From assembly GCA_025057455.1 (NCBI GenBank), contig JANWWY010000009.1, positions 1 through 43,719 of the forward strand: a stretch of DNA of 43,719 nt. The letters run 5' to 3'. Shown piece by piece: positions 26,658 to 37,312 of this stretch (the stretch's first letter is position 1; every line of letters begins with the position of its first letter). A program made the translations under genes and the position numbers. The notes under the pieces were generated by a model. The model had not been told where the DNA came from and ran no database searches. It saw only the letters and a list, made by a program, of their open reading frames with translations. This DNA comes from Aquificaceae bacterium (lineage in GTDB: Bacteria > Aquificota > Aquificia > Aquificales > Aquificaceae).

Positions 26658-29401
26658 AGTCTATGGTTATCCTCTCCGCTTCTTTATCCTTAGCTATTGT
26701 GACAACACCCGTATGGCCCCAGAATAAATCCGTGAAAGAAGAATCTGATAGACAGCTTCTGCAACTTTTACTGTCAACTTTTTTAGGTGCAAACGATTTA
26801 AAAAACGCCTTTGATGTTACAAAGAGAGGCATACAAGAATATCCTGAAGACCCTTATTGGTGGGAGTGGCATAGCAAGGTGTCCGATTGGTTAGGATACA
26901 GAGAAGAGGCAATAAAGGCAAAAATGAAACTTTTGGATTTAAAGCCTTCAGAAAAAATCATAAAAGAAACCCTTGATTATGCGGTATCTGCCAATCGTTT
27001 TGATTATGCAGTGGAGATTATATCCAGATACCCACAGCTTATCAGCGGGATTAAACTGGAAGACTTGCTTTACATATACGTAAGCGCTGGAAAAATAGAA
27101 AACTTTGTAAAGCTTTTGGAAGGTTTATATCTGGAAGAAAAAAAGCCTGAATATCTACACTACCTGGCATTGGCTAATTTTAGATACGGAGAATATACTA
27201 AAGCGGAACACTACATGAAAGAGCTTGAATATTTAAGACCTTTAAACTTATCAGAACTTATGCTTTACTCTGATATACTTAATTCCCAGAGGAAGCTGAA
27301 AGAAAACTATAGCCTTCTTAAGAGGTATCTCAACAAGTTAGAGGGACAACCTACAGAATTATTAGTATCTTACTATAAAAGGCTCTCATCCCTAGCATGG
27401 TTAATGAAGGATGTTGAAACATCTGCAATTGCTGCGGAAGTTTTAGACAGGATGGGAAAGGCTGAGGATGAGGAATATGTAAGACTTTATTTTTATTATT
27501 CAACGAGGAAAGATTTTGAAAAAGCTGTAGGTTACGCAAGAAGAGGATACGAAAAAAGTAAGGATGAATACCTTTTTACAATATGGACTGAAGGATTAAG
27601 CGCTCTCAGAAGATGGCAAAGTGTTATAGATGCCTTTGAGGCATACGATAGGAAGAGGTTATTGGATAATCCCTACCTCCTTTCCGTGTATGCAAAAGCT
27701 CTCTATATGTCCAAAAAGCAAAAAGAAGCAAGGAACCTAATCTTGTGGGCGCTAAAGGAGAGAAAATCTAAACAGATACTGTCTAACAGTATATATCTTG
27801 CAGTTAGTTTTAATGACACAAAACTATCAAAATACATTCTTAAAAACTTTAAGGAAGAAGAAAAACAACTACCCAGAGAATTTGCACTTTTGTACCTTGC
27901 CTTTCAAGAAGGACAGAAAGCTAAAAACCTCATGGACATGATTGATGAAAAGGATAGGGATGACCTACTAATATATTCCTTTGCCTTGTATACGCTTGGC
28001 AGAGAAGAGGAATCAAACTTTATAAGGTCAAACTTGGTAAGAGAGCTCTCTCAACAAGAAGAGATTAATCAAGACACTCAAAAAACAAGAATATTACTTA
28101 CGAGTGGCGTGGGTATCTTGCCGGCGATAATCTTTCAAGAGCTATCAAAAGTAGGAGAAGAGAACATAGAAGCGGAAGTATGGCTTGATATATATCTTTC
28201 TTATATTTTCGTGAACTCCTTCTACGAAAGGGCGGAGTACCTCAGGAACATTAGAAAGGAAACACTAAAACCATGGATGGAACTAAGCTTAGCATTGAGA
28301 AACAACGACAGGGAGCAGTTAAGCAAGCTCTTGGAGGAGATGGCTGATGCACTGCCTTACAGGGATGTAGTGGAAGCCTACAGAAGATTAGGAGCGATGC
28401 AAAAAGCCATGGAGCATGCACAGCAGAGCCTTGAGAAGAACCCAGAGGATGCTCTTGTTTACGAACAGCTTAGACAGCTTACTTACGAATACGCAAACAA
28501 ACTTCAGGTAGGTACAGCGTATAGAAAGCTTGAAAAAACGGAGTACATTACCTACGATGTCTCCTTTACCTTCCCTCTCGATGAAAAGTGGTATCTTTTG
28601 TACAGCGGAGAGGGAGGATTTCTCCTTTCCTCCCGCAACCCAGGCTACAAAAACTTACCCTACAGAATTCACTACAATAGGTTGAATTTGAAAAGGCTTA
28701 CCTCCAATGGTTATTACCAGATTGGTATCAATTTTGGGAAGGGTCTTGATAGCTTTGCAGGTTTAGAGTTTAACCTCTCCAGAAGACTTTTCAGAATAAA
28801 CAGCTTAAACCTATCCCTTTATTACAACAAAACTACCACAGAAAATTTGATTGCTTATGTTGGTCTGCTTAAGGATGGTATTTCCTTGAGTGCCTTTAAA
28901 TCAATAACTCCAAGGATTGGGTCCAGCTCCAGCCTTGAATATAGCCTGTTTAAGTCCCAGGATATGAAGTATATCGGCAGTGGGCTAATTGGATATGCGG
29001 ACATATTTTACAAGCTAAAATACGCATACCCAGATTACACCTTCAGATTGTACACCTCCTTCTGGTCCTACGAAGAGAATGACAAGAAGAGCCACAAAGT
29101 ACTCAATCTTTACACCTATGAAAATCCAAGAGTGCTCCCTAAGGACAGCATTACTATAGGTTTGGGTTTTAACTTTGGAGTCAATATAAAGGAAATGATA
29201 AGTAGACCAATTTTGCCCTTCTTAGATACTGAAATATACTACAATACAGACGCTGGCTTTGGATACGGGATTTCCTTGGGGTTATCTGGAAGATTAAGAG
29301 GGAAAGATGTGCTTTCTGCTGGCATGAGAAACTTTTATAACTTTCGTACTACGGGAGGTTCCTACGTGGAACTATTTATTAACTACAGAATAAACTTCTA
29401 A
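26654..29401 (+). CDS. pelB: Outer-membrane Pel export porin, C-terminal PelB (TPR plus beta-barrel)
   Basis: The 915-residue protein has a signal peptide (1-22, ending near VWPQ), a long TPR superhelix (about 30-610; for example EYLHYLALANFRYGEYTKAE, VVEAYRRLGAMQKAMEHAQ) and a C-terminal barrel from about 630 with alternating strands (YLLYSGEGGFLLSS, YRIHYNRLNLKRL, YYQIGINFGKGL), closing in ELFINYRINF with a terminal Phe. In P. aeruginosa PelB the barrel with the lipoprotein PelC exports Pel. Here the porin carries its own Sec signal. The 1258 residues of both halves together approximate full-length PelB. It is the last gene of the plus-strand run and faces pelD. Confidence 0.85.
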   Translation: MKSMVILSASLSLAIVTTPVWPQNKSVKEESDRQLLQLLLSTFLGANDLKNAFDVTKRGIQEYPEDPYWWEWHSKVSDWLGYREEAIKAKMKLLDLKPSEKIIKETLDYAVSANRFDYAVEIISRYPQLISGIKLEDLLYIYVSAGKIENFVKLLEGLYLEEKKPEYLHYLALANFRYGEYTKAEHYMKELEYLRPLNLSELMLYSDILNSQRKLKENYSLLKRYLNKLEGQPTELLVSYYKRLSSLAWLMKDVETSAIAAEVLDRMGKAEDEEYVRLYFYYSTRKDFEKAVGYARRGYEKSKDEYLFTIWTEGLSALRRWQSVIDAFEAYDRKRLLDNPYLLSVYAKALYMSKKQKEARNLILWALKERKSKQILSNSIYLAVSFNDTKLSKYILKNFKEEEKQLPREFALLYLAFQEGQKAKNLMDMIDEKDRDDLLIYSFALYTLGREEESNFIRSNLVRELSQQEEINQDTQKTRILLTSGVGILPAIIFQELSKVGEENIEAEVWLDIYLSYIFVNSFYERAEYLRNIRKETLKPWMELSLALRNNDREQLSKLLEEMADALPYRDVVEAYRRLGAMQKAMEHAQQSLEKNPEDALVYEQLRQLTYEYANKLQVGTAYRKLEKTEYITYDVSFTFPLDEKWYLLYSGEGGFLLSSRNPGYKNLPYRIHYNRLNLKRLTSNGYYQIGINFGKGLDSFAGLEFNLSRRLFRINSLNLSLYYNKTTTENLIAYVGLLKDGISLSAFKSITPRIGSSSSLEYSLFKSQDMKYIGSGLIGYADIFYKLKYAYPDYTFRLYTSFWSYEENDKKSHKVLNLYTYENPRVLPKDSITIGLGFNFGVNIKEMISRPILPFLDTEIYYNTDAGFGYGISLGLSGRLRGKDVLSAGMRNFYNFRTTGGSYVELFINYRINF

Positions 29402-29432
29402 ATTCTAAAGTAAAGAATATACTGGAACCCTT

Positions 29433-30740
29433 TTAAACCTTAACTTCCCTTTGTGTCAGCTTTGATAGAATATCCTCAGCATCCTCTACAGGATAGGTCT
29501 GATGGCTAATCCCAAGTTGAGCGTAGTTGGCGCCTTTAAATTCTCTAACCACATTTTCCATCCTCTTTATAAAGCTGTATGCACCACTTAAGTTGGTTAA
29601 GGGTAAAAGGACAAGCATAGACCTGTCACCGTATTTGGATACATAGTCTAAACCCCTTGCGTTATCAGAGAAAAGATAGTAAATACTCTCATCCCAACTA
29701 TCAAAGTTAAAAACAACCAAACTAGAGTCCACATCATACCGTTTTTTAAGCTGGGCGCACTTAGCTATTTCTTTTATTGTTTCCACATCTACATCTTCAA
29801 ACTTTTTGTGTATATCTCTAATGGCTTCCAACTCATAGTAATCCCATAGAATGTAATAAAGTAGCATGCTTATGGAAAGTATGTTATCTTTGTTTAAGTT
29901 CATAAAAGGCATCCTTTCTATAACCACTGCGTATTTTAAACTTTCCTCAAAGTGTATAGGAATGAAACAAAGGTAAGTGGTTAAGCCATCTACCGCTGAA
30001 GCTGGTATGTATACTGCTTCGCCATGCTCAAGGGCGTATTCCACGAGTTTGTCTTTTGTATTAAGCTCTCCCATACCGCCTACGCTTACAAGATTTACAA
30101 ACTTTCCATCTCTAAATTCATACAGACCAGCCTTTTCTATTGCATACAGATTAGAAACCAATGTGAATGTCCTTTTTAGAGCCTCTTCCAATGTAATACC
30201 GCTTAGTATGTCGCGTTTTACATCTTCAAGAAAACCTCTAATGCTGATAGGTCTGCTTATGTGATAACTTTCCAGCCTATCATGAGAAAGCTTTAAAACA
30301 TACAAAGATTTAGCAATTCCTCTGAGCTTATCACTTATATATTCCACTCTTTCCTGGTTTTGCTGTAGTATTCTGTTCCAGTAAAAGTGAAATTCTGAAA
30401 AAATGAGTAAAAACAAGAAAAGGTATAACAGATAAGAGCCTTCTAACCTATTGTAAATAAAGTATTGTATAGCAGTAAAAAGCGCAGTGTATATTGTCCC
30501 AACGATGAAACCATAGTATAGAGTAAGGACGGCAAGGGGGAGTAGATGAATTGCTATTGAGTGTCTGTTATTCATAAATAGTGGGTCTTCCTTGTTTAAG
30601 AAAAAGCCTATAGCATAAACCAAAACAAGAAATATGGTAACTTCTACTAATACAATCTTTAAGTTTGTTCCCCTCCTAAAATACTCATCCTTCCCAAATC
30701 CTGTAAGTCTCTGTCTTATTATATTACCTAGGGAAAACAT
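29433..30740 (-). CDS. pelD: c-di-GMP receptor PelD
   Basis: The 435-residue protein has four membrane helices (about 28-48, 62-80, 82-98 and 102-122), the SHDRLESYHISRPISIRGFLEDVKRDI linker seen in PelD, a GAF domain (about 180-305) and a degenerate GGDEF domain (about 320-430). The I-site is present as R362-GLD-365, and the GGDEF signature is replaced by YGDRS (370-374), so no cyclase activity is expected. In P. aeruginosa, c-di-GMP binding to the RxxD site of PelD switches on Pel synthesis, and PelD binds PelE, PelF and PelG. Its start overlaps the pelC end by 17 bp on the minus strand, so pelC and pelD form an operon opposite the other pel genes. Confidence 0.93.
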   Translation of the reverse strand: MFSLGNIIRQRLTGFGKDEYFRRGTNLKIVLVEVTIFLVLVYAIGFFLNKEDPLFMNNRHSIAIHLLPLAVLTLYYGFIVGTIYTALFTAIQYFIYNRLEGSYLLYLFLFLLIFSEFHFYWNRILQQNQERVEYISDKLRGIAKSLYVLKLSHDRLESYHISRPISIRGFLEDVKRDILSGITLEEALKRTFTLVSNLYAIEKAGLYEFRDGKFVNLVSVGGMGELNTKDKLVEYALEHGEAVYIPASAVDGLTTYLCFIPIHFEESLKYAVVIERMPFMNLNKDNILSISMLLYYILWDYYELEAIRDIHKKFEDVDVETIKEIAKCAQLKKRYDVDSSLVVFNFDSWDESIYYLFSDNARGLDYVSKYGDRSMLVLLPLTNLSGAYSFIKRMENVVREFKGANYAQLGISHQTYPVEDAEDILSKLTQREVKV

Positions 30741-31224
30741 CGGGCAGTATTTTGTTTATCAGTTTTTGTGTTAGCGTGGATACGGACTGATAATACCATC
30801 CACTCTTGGAGGCTGTAGCGGTATATACTATCCTATTATCCTTTACAGAATAAACCTTAAGGGTTATGCTAACCGCCGGTTCGCCATCTATGCCTGCCTT
30901 ATACCTAAACTCGTTAACAGAACCTGTTATGGCGTAATCTACACCCTTGTCTTGTAGGTCTCTAATGAGTCTGTTTATCTCTTCTGCGCTGTATTCTTTC
31001 TGCTGATAGGTGAATGCGACCCTTTTTAGATTGTATCCCTTTGAGGAAGCAACCCCTTCCGTTATGGATGCTACCCGCAAACCAGCGAGTGGAGTTTCAG
31101 TATTGTTTTCAAAGGGCAAGATGGTAATGGTTGGTCCATCCTTCGGGCTCTTGTGTAGGTTCACAACGGTAGAGGAACAAGAGAAAGCAAAGAACACTAC
31201 GGGAGCTATTAATAACTTTTTCAT
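30724..31224 (-). CDS. pelC: Outer-membrane lipoprotein PelC
   Basis: The protein is 166 residues from ATG 31224, chosen over the ATG at 31239 because GGAGGAAAAT directly precedes it. The signal peptide ends in a lipobox-like FFAFSC with Cys16, slightly atypical. The mature part has TITILPFENNTETPLAGLRV, GVDYAITGSVNEFRYKAG, AVSITLKVYSVKDNRIVYT and SGWYYQSVSTLTQKLI, the alpha/beta fold of PelC and of LpoB/CsgG-like lipoproteins. PelC of P. aeruginosa (about 172 residues) forms a dodecameric ring beneath the PelB pore. Size, lipidation, neighbours and the otherwise complete locus support the call. Confidence 0.87.
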   Translation of the reverse strand: MKKLLIAPVVFFAFSCSSTVVNLHKSPKDGPTITILPFENNTETPLAGLRVASITEGVASSKGYNLKRVAFTYQQKEYSAEEINRLIRDLQDKGVDYAITGSVNEFRYKAGIDGEPAVSITLKVYSVKDNRIVYTATASKSGWYYQSVSTLTQKLINKILPDVFPR

Positions 31225-31253
31225 ATTTTCCTCCTCCATCCTTCTATTTAAAC

Positions 31254-31259
31254 ATTATA
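31254..31259 (-). promoter_or_regulatory. -10 box for pelC-pelD
   Basis: The minus strand reads TATAAT here, 29 bp before the pelC ATG. The -35 position (TTTATC-like) is poor, which leaves room for an activator. The rest of the 31225-31348 gap is A+T-rich and shows no other clear element. Confidence 0.45.
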
Positions 31260-31348
31260 CATTACATTAGATAAAAGATAAAAATCAAGCTGGAAGAAAT
31301 ATCCTAAAGTGTCACGTAGGTTGATTTTTAACTATATACTATTATTCT

Positions 31349-34300
31349 GTGAAAGCTTGGATAGAAAAAATAACCTTAGAGGGGTTCAAATCTTATGGGA
31401 AGGAGAAAGTGGAAGTTCCACTTGGGCAGGGTTTTATAGCTGTTGTGGGCCCCAATGGTGCGGGCAAGTCCAACATAGGGGATGGTATATCCTTTGCTCT
31501 GGGCATAGCCACCGCCAAAACCCTCAGAGCCAAAAACCTTTCATACCTTATCTACAGTAGAGATTCTGAAAGGGCTGACTATGCTTACGTAGAAGTGTGT
31601 TTTAAAAACTATGGACTTTTCCCAATACAAGAAGAAGACATAGTGATATCCAGAAAGGTTTACAGAGATGGAAGGAGTGTCTTTCGTATAAACGGTGCGG
31701 TGGTCAGAGAAAGAGACCTTACGGATTTTCTCTCAAAGGCTGGCATATATGAAAACGCTTACAATGTGGTCCTACAGGGTGACATAGTTAGGTTTCTGAA
31801 GATGACGTCCGTTGAAAGGAGGAAACTTATAGAAGAAATAGCAGGCATAGAAGAGTACGAGGAAAAAAAACAAAAGGCTCTGGCAGACCTTGGTGAGGTT
31901 GAACTCAAGATAAGGGAGCTTAGGCTATTGATGGATGAGATGGAAGTTCAGATGGAAAAACTCCAGGAGGAGCTAAAGCGTCTTGAGCTTTACAAAAGAC
32001 TGGAAGAGGAAAGAAGAAACTGCGAGATAAAGCTAAACTTAAAAGTAACCTACGAAATAAAAAAATCCTTAGATACGTTAGAAGAAAACATTAGGCAAAG
32101 GGAAAGTAAACTTCAAAGCTTAAGGGAAAACCTACAAGCCTATGAAGCTCACTATAAAATTTTAGAAGAAGAATTGAAAAGGGTCAGCGAAAACCTGCTA
32201 CCCTTTAGGGAAAGGGTGGGCAGATTGTCCCAAGCTATAGAAAACATAACCCAGAGTATGCAGAGCTTCGCTTCAAGGATTGAAGAACTAAAAGGAGAAA
32301 CGTACTCTACTCAAGAGCAGATAAAATCCCTTCAAAATCAAAGAGAACTCCTGACAGAAGAGGAGAAAGACCTACTAAGTCTTATACAGCAAGAGGAAGT
32401 GGAACTTCTATCCCTTGAGGAATCTACCCAGATTTTATGGAATAGCATAAAGGAGAGAGAAGAAAAGTTAAAAGTGTCTATGGAGGAGATGGAAAGGGTG
32501 GAAGAAAAGCTCAAAGAGATAACTTCTACGCTTGAAAAAAACAGAAAGAATCTCTCAGATTTGGAAGTCAAGGTAAAAGAATTTGACATAAAGAGGGAAA
32601 GAGTCAACGAAGACATAGAAAGACTCAAGGAAGAAGAGAAAAGAATTAAAGCCAGCATGGGTGAGTCCATTTTGAAGAGAGAGAATTATCAAAATATGCT
32701 AAGGGATGAGGAAAGGTCCATAAAACAGAAAAGGGAAGAGTACCAGAGGATAGAAGAGAGGATAAAAAAGCTAAGACAGGAAAGGGAAGAGGTTCTCAAG
32801 GAAATATCCATGATTAAGGGCAGGCTTCAGAGTTTGCCTTCGGAAGAGCTCCCCTTTGATGGCATACAGGGTGTATATGGTAGAGTGTCCAACCTTATAA
32901 GGGTAAAGGATTTGGAATATCTTAGGGCTGTGGAATCCGCTGGTGGTGGGAGGCTCTCTTACGTGGTGGTCCAGGACGAAGAAGTTGCAAGAAGGTGCCT
33001 AGAAAGGTTGAGAGAAATGCGTTGGGGCAGGCTTAATTTTATTCCTCTAAACAGAATAAAGGATGTGAAGCTCCCTCAGAGCCTGCCACGCATGAAAGGT
33101 GTAATAGACTACGTGGTAAACCTCTTAGATTACGATGGTAGGTTCGAAAAGGCGGTAAAGTTTGTTTTTGGGGATACTTTGCTTGTGGACAGCTTTGAAA
33201 CCGCTAAGAACTTAGGAGTGGGTGCATACAGAATAGTGACTTTAGAAGGTGAAATTTTTGAAAGGAGTGGGGTAATAAGCGGTGGATACAACGAAGAAAA
33301 AGGGGAACTTGGTAGAGCCTTTTACATGGAAGAGTTGCAAAGGCTTACTAAGTTGCATGAAAGGCTAAAGGAGGAGGAAGAAAGGGAGGAAAAACTCCTA
33401 AAAGTTTTGAGAGACGAGCTCGTTGAGAAGGAGGGCGTGCTGGCCATACTACGGAGGAGAATAGAAGAAGTTGAAGAAAAGGACAGGTCTGGTATTGAAA
33501 GACTTAAGGAAATAGAGTTAAAACTACAAAAAGCCATGGATTATTTAAGAGTTTTGGAAGAAGAGAAGGAAAAAACAAAGGAAAGAATACTGGCAATCAG
33601 AGAAGAAATTAAATACCTTGAAGAGAAGAGAGAAAACCTACTCATAAAGAGGCAGTCTGCCTTAGCCCACTACAAGGAATCGGGTGTAGAAGGGCTAAGA
33701 AGCCAACACGAAATTACGCGTCAAAAGCTTGAAAAGCTAAAAGATTCCATACACAAAAAGCAACTGAGTCTAAAGGAGCTACAGCACGAAAGGGAAAACC
33801 TTCAAAGGGAAATAGGAAGGAAGTTGGCTTTCATGGACAGCCTTCAGCAGGAAATAGAATCCTTGGTAACTCAGAAAGAGGAATTGCATAGACAGAGAGA
33901 ATCTTTGGAAAAGGAACTTCAGAGCCTAAACCTACAGGCTTATGAGCTATACAAGAAAAAGGATGAATTGGAAGAAGAACACAGAAAACTGCAGTCTGAA
34001 CTGGGTAGATTAAAGCTTCAGGAAGAAAACCTAAAAGAAGATATCCATCGTCTGAGCATAGAAAGGACAAAAATGGAAGAGAGGTTTAAGGAGGGTGTGG
34101 AGAAATTAAGAAATTTGGGTTACGAGGGTGAACTAATTGAAGTAAAGGAGGGTATGGGAAAGCTAAAAGAGGAGCTCTCAAGGGTATTGAGGGATATATC
34201 ATCCATAGGTAGCGTGAATTTTAAAGCTGAAGAAGAGTACAAGGAATATGAGGATAGATACAAGGACTACCAAGAGAGGTACAAAAAACTCAAAGAAGAA

Positions 34301-34813
34301 AAGCAATCCATAAAGGAACTTATAGAGGAGTTAGAAACAAAAAAACTCAAGGCATTTATGGAAACTTTCCAAGCGGTAAACAGAAACCTCAAAAATATCT
34401 TCGCAGAACTATCTCCTGGTGGTAAGGCTTACATGATGCTGGAAAAAGAGGAAGACCCATTCTCTGGAGGGATTAACCTTGTAGTAAAACCAAGGGGTAA
34501 AGAGGTGCAGTACCTTGAGGCTATATCGGGAGGGGAGAAAACGCTGGCAGCCCTTTCCCTTATATTTGCCATTCAAGATTATAAACCTTCACCCTTTTAC
34601 TACTTCGATGAGGTGGATGCTCACTTAGATGAAGCAAACGCCAGAAGAGTGGGGGAGCTAATAAAGGAAAGGTCAAAAGGTGCACAGTTCATTGTAGTGA
34701 CACTTAGAGAAGTGTTGGCAAGCTTTGCGGACAGGGTAATAGGCGTAAGTGGAAGAGGGGGGCTCTCCAGAGTTTTTGCTCTGGAAAACCCAGCGGAATT
34801 AATCACTGGTTAA
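31349..34813 (+). CDS. smc: Chromosome segregation protein SMC
   Basis: The 1154-residue protein starts with GTG. The head begins [20 protein letters not shown] and has Walker [10 protein letters not shown]. Long coiled coils (about 170-490 and 660-990) flank a hinge (about 500-655, [15 protein letters not shown] to [15 protein letters not shown]). The C-terminal head has the ABC signature in [19 protein letters not shown] and Walker [20 protein letters not shown] homodimers compact and segregate chromosomes with ScpA/ScpB, which are not in the window. A TATACT at 31335-31340 lies 8 bp before the start, so the mRNA may be nearly leaderless. The 3' end overlaps clpC convergently by 11 bp. Confidence 0.97.
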   Translation: MKAWIEKITLEGFKSYGKEKVEVPLGQGFIAVVGPNGAGKSNIGDGISFALGIATAKTLRAKNLSYLIYSRDSERADYAYVEVCFKNYGLFPIQEEDIVISRKVYRDGRSVFRINGAVVRERDLTDFLSKAGIYENAYNVVLQGDIVRFLKMTSVERRKLIEEIAGIEEYEEKKQKALADLGEVELKIRELRLLMDEMEVQMEKLQEELKRLELYKRLEEERRNCEIKLNLKVTYEIKKSLDTLEENIRQRESKLQSLRENLQAYEAHYKILEEELKRVSENLLPFRERVGRLSQAIENITQSMQSFASRIEELKGETYSTQEQIKSLQNQRELLTEEEKDLLSLIQQEEVELLSLEESTQILWNSIKEREEKLKVSMEEMERVEEKLKEITSTLEKNRKNLSDLEVKVKEFDIKRERVNEDIERLKEEEKRIKASMGESILKRENYQNMLRDEERSIKQKREEYQRIEERIKKLRQEREEVLKEISMIKGRLQSLPSEELPFDGIQGVYGRVSNLIRVKDLEYLRAVESAGGGRLSYVVVQDEEVARRCLERLREMRWGRLNFIPLNRIKDVKLPQSLPRMKGVIDYVVNLLDYDGRFEKAVKFVFGDTLLVDSFETAKNLGVGAYRIVTLEGEIFERSGVISGGYNEEKGELGRAFYMEELQRLTKLHERLKEEEEREEKLLKVLRDELVEKEGVLAILRRRIEEVEEKDRSGIERLKEIELKLQKAMDYLRVLEEEKEKTKERILAIREEIKYLEEKRENLLIKRQSALAHYKESGVEGLRSQHEITRQKLEKLKDSIHKKQLSLKELQHERENLQREIGRKLAFMDSLQQEIESLVTQKEELHRQRESLEKELQSLNLQAYELYKKKDELEEEHRKLQSELGRLKLQEENLKEDIHRLSIERTKMEERFKEGVEKLRNLGYEGELIEVKEGMGKLKEELSRVLRDISSIGSVNFKAEEEYKEYEDRYKDYQERYKKLKEEKQSIKELIEELETKKLKAFMETFQAVNRNLKNIFAELSPGGKAYMMLEKEEDPFSGGINLVVKPRGKEVQYLEAISGGEKTLAALSLIFAIQDYKPSPFYYFDEVDAHLDEANARRVGELIKERSKGAQFIVVTLREVLASFADRVIGVSGRGGLSRVFALENPAELITG

Positions 34814-37238
34814 AGATTGCTTCTAACTTTTCCCTTTTCTTTATGGGTTTTATGTAGGGCTTGTCTTCCTTTACCCTTATTTCCACCACTTCTGTGTCCG
34901 CCAAAGTTCCCTTTAGGAGCTCTTCCGCCAATAGGTCCTCTACATGATGTTGGAGAGCTCTCTTTAAGCTCCTAGCTCCGTATTCGGGTTTGTATTCCCT
35001 TTCTATTATCCAGTCCACGAAGCTTTTGTGAAGTTTTACCTTTATGTTCCACTCCTCTAAGCTCTTGTTTACCTGCTGGATTTGAAGGTCAAGTATTTTA
35101 ACCACATCCTCTTTTTCGAGAGGTCTGTAAACTATTATCTCGTCAAGCCTGTTGAGGAACTCCGGACTGAAGGTTTTCTTCACCTGGTCCATAACATTTT
35201 TCTTCATCTGCTGATAGTCTATCATGCCAAACTTCTTCTCAAAGCCCATTTGAGACCCATGAGCTATTAGCCTAGCTCCAAGGTTGGAGGTCATGATGAT
35301 TATGGTGTTGGAAAAATCTACAGTCCTGCCCATGGCATCGGTAAGCCTACCGTCGTCGAATATCTGCAAGAATATGTTAAACACGTCAGGGTGAGCCTTT
35401 TCTATTTCGTCAAAGAGCAAAACAGAGTAGGGTCTTCTGCGCACCTTTTCCGTAAGCTGACCACCTTCTTCGTAGCCCACATATCCAGGGGGTGCACCCA
35501 CAAGCCTTGATACCGTGTGCTTTTCCATGTACTCAGACATATCAAACCTAATAAGTGCATCCTCTGAACCGAAGAGGTATTCTGCGAGAGCCTTCGCGGT
35601 TTCCGTTTTACCAACACCCGTTGGTCCAAGGAATAGGAATACACCTATGGGTCTGTGTCTACCTTTTAGTCCAACCCTAGACCTTCTTATGGCTCTTGCT
35701 ATGGATTTTATGGCATCATCCTGCCCTATTACTCTCCTGTGTAGCTCTTCTTCTATGTGAAGAAGCTTCTCCATGTCGCTTTCGTGTATTCTCTTGACAG
35801 GTATGCCAGTCCACCTTGCTACTACCTCCGCTACGTCTTCCTCTGTGACCTTTGGTCTGTTGGCGGTCATTTCCTGCTTCCACTTTGCCTTTAAGTTTTC
35901 AAGCTTTGCCCTTAGTCTTAGCTCCTCGTCTCTATGCCTTGCTGCCTTCTCGTAGTCCTGTTCGTTGGCGGCTTCCTCCTTCAGACGTTCTATCTCCTTT
36001 ATCTTATCTTCAAGCTCCTTTAATTCTGGCGGTAGCTGGTATGCTCTTAGCTTTACCAACGAACCAGCCTCGTCCAAAACGTCTATAGCCTTGTCGGGTA
36101 GATTCCTTTCGGTAATGTACCTTTCTGAAAGAAAGACGGACTTTTCTATAGCCTCCGGCAAATATTCCACATTGTGAAACTCTTCAAACTTGGACTTTAA
36201 ACCATAAAGTATCCTTATAGTGTCTTCTTGAGAAGGCTGTTCTACGATTATAGGTTGAAACCTTCTTTCAAGAGCTCCATCCTTTTCTATGTATTTTCTG
36301 TACTCATCGAGGGTTGTAGCACCTATAACTTGTATTTCACCCCTTGCCAAGGCAGGTTTTAACATGTTGCTGGCGTCTATTGAGCCTTCTGCGGAACCAG
36401 CACCCACGAGAGTGTGTATTTCATCTATAAACAGGATTACGTTGGGAGCCTTTTCAAGCTCCTTGAGAATGTTCTTTAGCCTTTCTTCAAATTGTCCCCT
36501 GTACTTTGTGCCAGCCACCAGAGCGGCGAGGTCTAAGGCAACAACCCTTTTGTTTAGTAGAGGGTCTGGCACCTGCCTGTTGGCTATCCTCTGAGCCAAA
36601 CCTTCCACTATGGCGGTCTTGCCCACACCTGGGTCACCCAGAAGCACTGGGTTGTTTTTCCTACGCCTTACCAATATTTGTATAACCCTTTCTATCTCCT
36701 TTTCCCTTCCGATTACCGGGTCAAGTTTGCCCTCCCTTGCCATCTGAGTAAGGTCTCTGGAGAACCTATCAAGGTTGGGAGTGGGTGCATACTTGGTGGT
36801 TTCTTGTGGTGGAAGCTCACCCAGTATCTGAAGAACCTCCCTTCTTACGGAGTACTCGTCAAGCCCAAAACCTCTGAGTATCCTGCCTCCCAGACCTGTC
36901 TTTTCTCTGACGACACCTATAAGAAGATGCTCGGGTCCTACAAATTGGTGGTGGAGGATTCTTGCCTCTTCTACCGCAAACTCTAACACCCTTTTGGCAT
37001 CCGGAGCAAAGAGTATTTCACCCGAATGACTACCGCGAGTTATCTGTCCCATTACGGCCTTGCGGACCTTTTCTTGAGTAAGACCAAAGCGGGAAAGCAC
37101 CAAAGTGGGTAGGTCATCTTCCTTTATAAGGGACAGCAGTATGTGCTCACTGCCAAGGTAAGTATGACCTAACTCTATAGCTTCCTCCCTTGCTTGGAGG
37201 ATTACTTGTCTTGCCTTTTCCGTAAACTTTTCAAACAT
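34803..37238 (-). CDS. clpC: ATP-dependent Clp protease ATPase subunit ClpC
   Basis: The 811-residue protein has a double Clp-N domain (about 1-140, [19 protein letters not shown]), AAA-1 with Walker [10 protein letters not shown] and [14 protein letters not shown], a UVR motif in a coiled coil near 420-455 ([16 protein letters not shown]), and AAA-2 with [18 protein letters not shown] and [14 protein letters not shown]. The UVR motif and short middle domain mark ClpC rather than ClpB or ClpA. It unfolds proteins for ClpP. The ClpP-binding loop (LGF-type) is hard to place; [10 protein letters not shown] in AAA-2 is a candidate. The ribosome site AGAGGTG precedes the ATG, which is divergent from dnaX. 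Confidence 0.96.
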   Translation of the reverse strand: MFEKFTEKARQVILQAREEAIELGHTYLGSEHILLSLIKEDDLPTLVLSRFGLTQEKVRKAVMGQITRGSHSGEILFAPDAKRVLEFAVEEARILHHQFVGPEHLLIGVVREKTGLGGRILRGFGLDEYSVRREVLQILGELPPQETTKYAPTPNLDRFSRDLTQMAREGKLDPVIGREKEIERVIQILVRRRKNNPVLLGDPGVGKTAIVEGLAQRIANRQVPDPLLNKRVVALDLAALVAGTKYRGQFEERLKNILKELEKAPNVILFIDEIHTLVGAGSAEGSIDASNMLKPALARGEIQVIGATTLDEYRKYIEKDGALERRFQPIIVEQPSQEDTIRILYGLKSKFEEFHNVEYLPEAIEKSVFLSERYITERNLPDKAIDVLDEAGSLVKLRAYQLPPELKELEDKIKEIERLKEEAANEQDYEKAARHRDEELRLRAKLENLKAKWKQEMTANRPKVTEEDVAEVVARWTGIPVKRIHESDMEKLLHIEEELHRRVIGQDDAIKSIARAIRRSRVGLKGRHRPIGVFLFLGPTGVGKTETAKALAEYLFGSEDALIRFDMSEYMEKHTVSRLVGAPPGYVGYEEGGQLTEKVRRRPYSVLLFDEIEKAHPDVFNIFLQIFDDGRLTDAMGRTVDFSNTIIIMTSNLGARLIAHGSQMGFEKKFGMIDYQQMKKNVMDQVKKTFSPEFLNRLDEIIVYRPLEKEDVVKILDLQIQQVNKSLEEWNIKVKLHKSFVDWIIEREYKPEYGARSLKRALQHHVEDLLAEELLKGTLADTEVVEIRVKEDKPYIKPIKKREKLEAIFNQ

Positions 37239-37297
37239 CGCTCACACCTCTCTTATAAGATAAAGATAACAACAGAGTAAAGTTTTGCAATAAGCAT

Positions 37298-37303
37298 TAT
37301 ACT
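37298..37303 (+). promoter_or_regulatory. -10 box for dnaX, overlapping a minus-strand TATAAT
   Basis: TATACT ends 9 bp before the dnaX ATG. The same bases read TATAAT on the minus strand (37296-37301), toward clpC. No good -35 is seen for either, so both promoters are tentative. The predicted dnaX leader is about 3 nt. Confidence 0.4.
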
Positions 37304-37312
37304 ATTTAAGAA

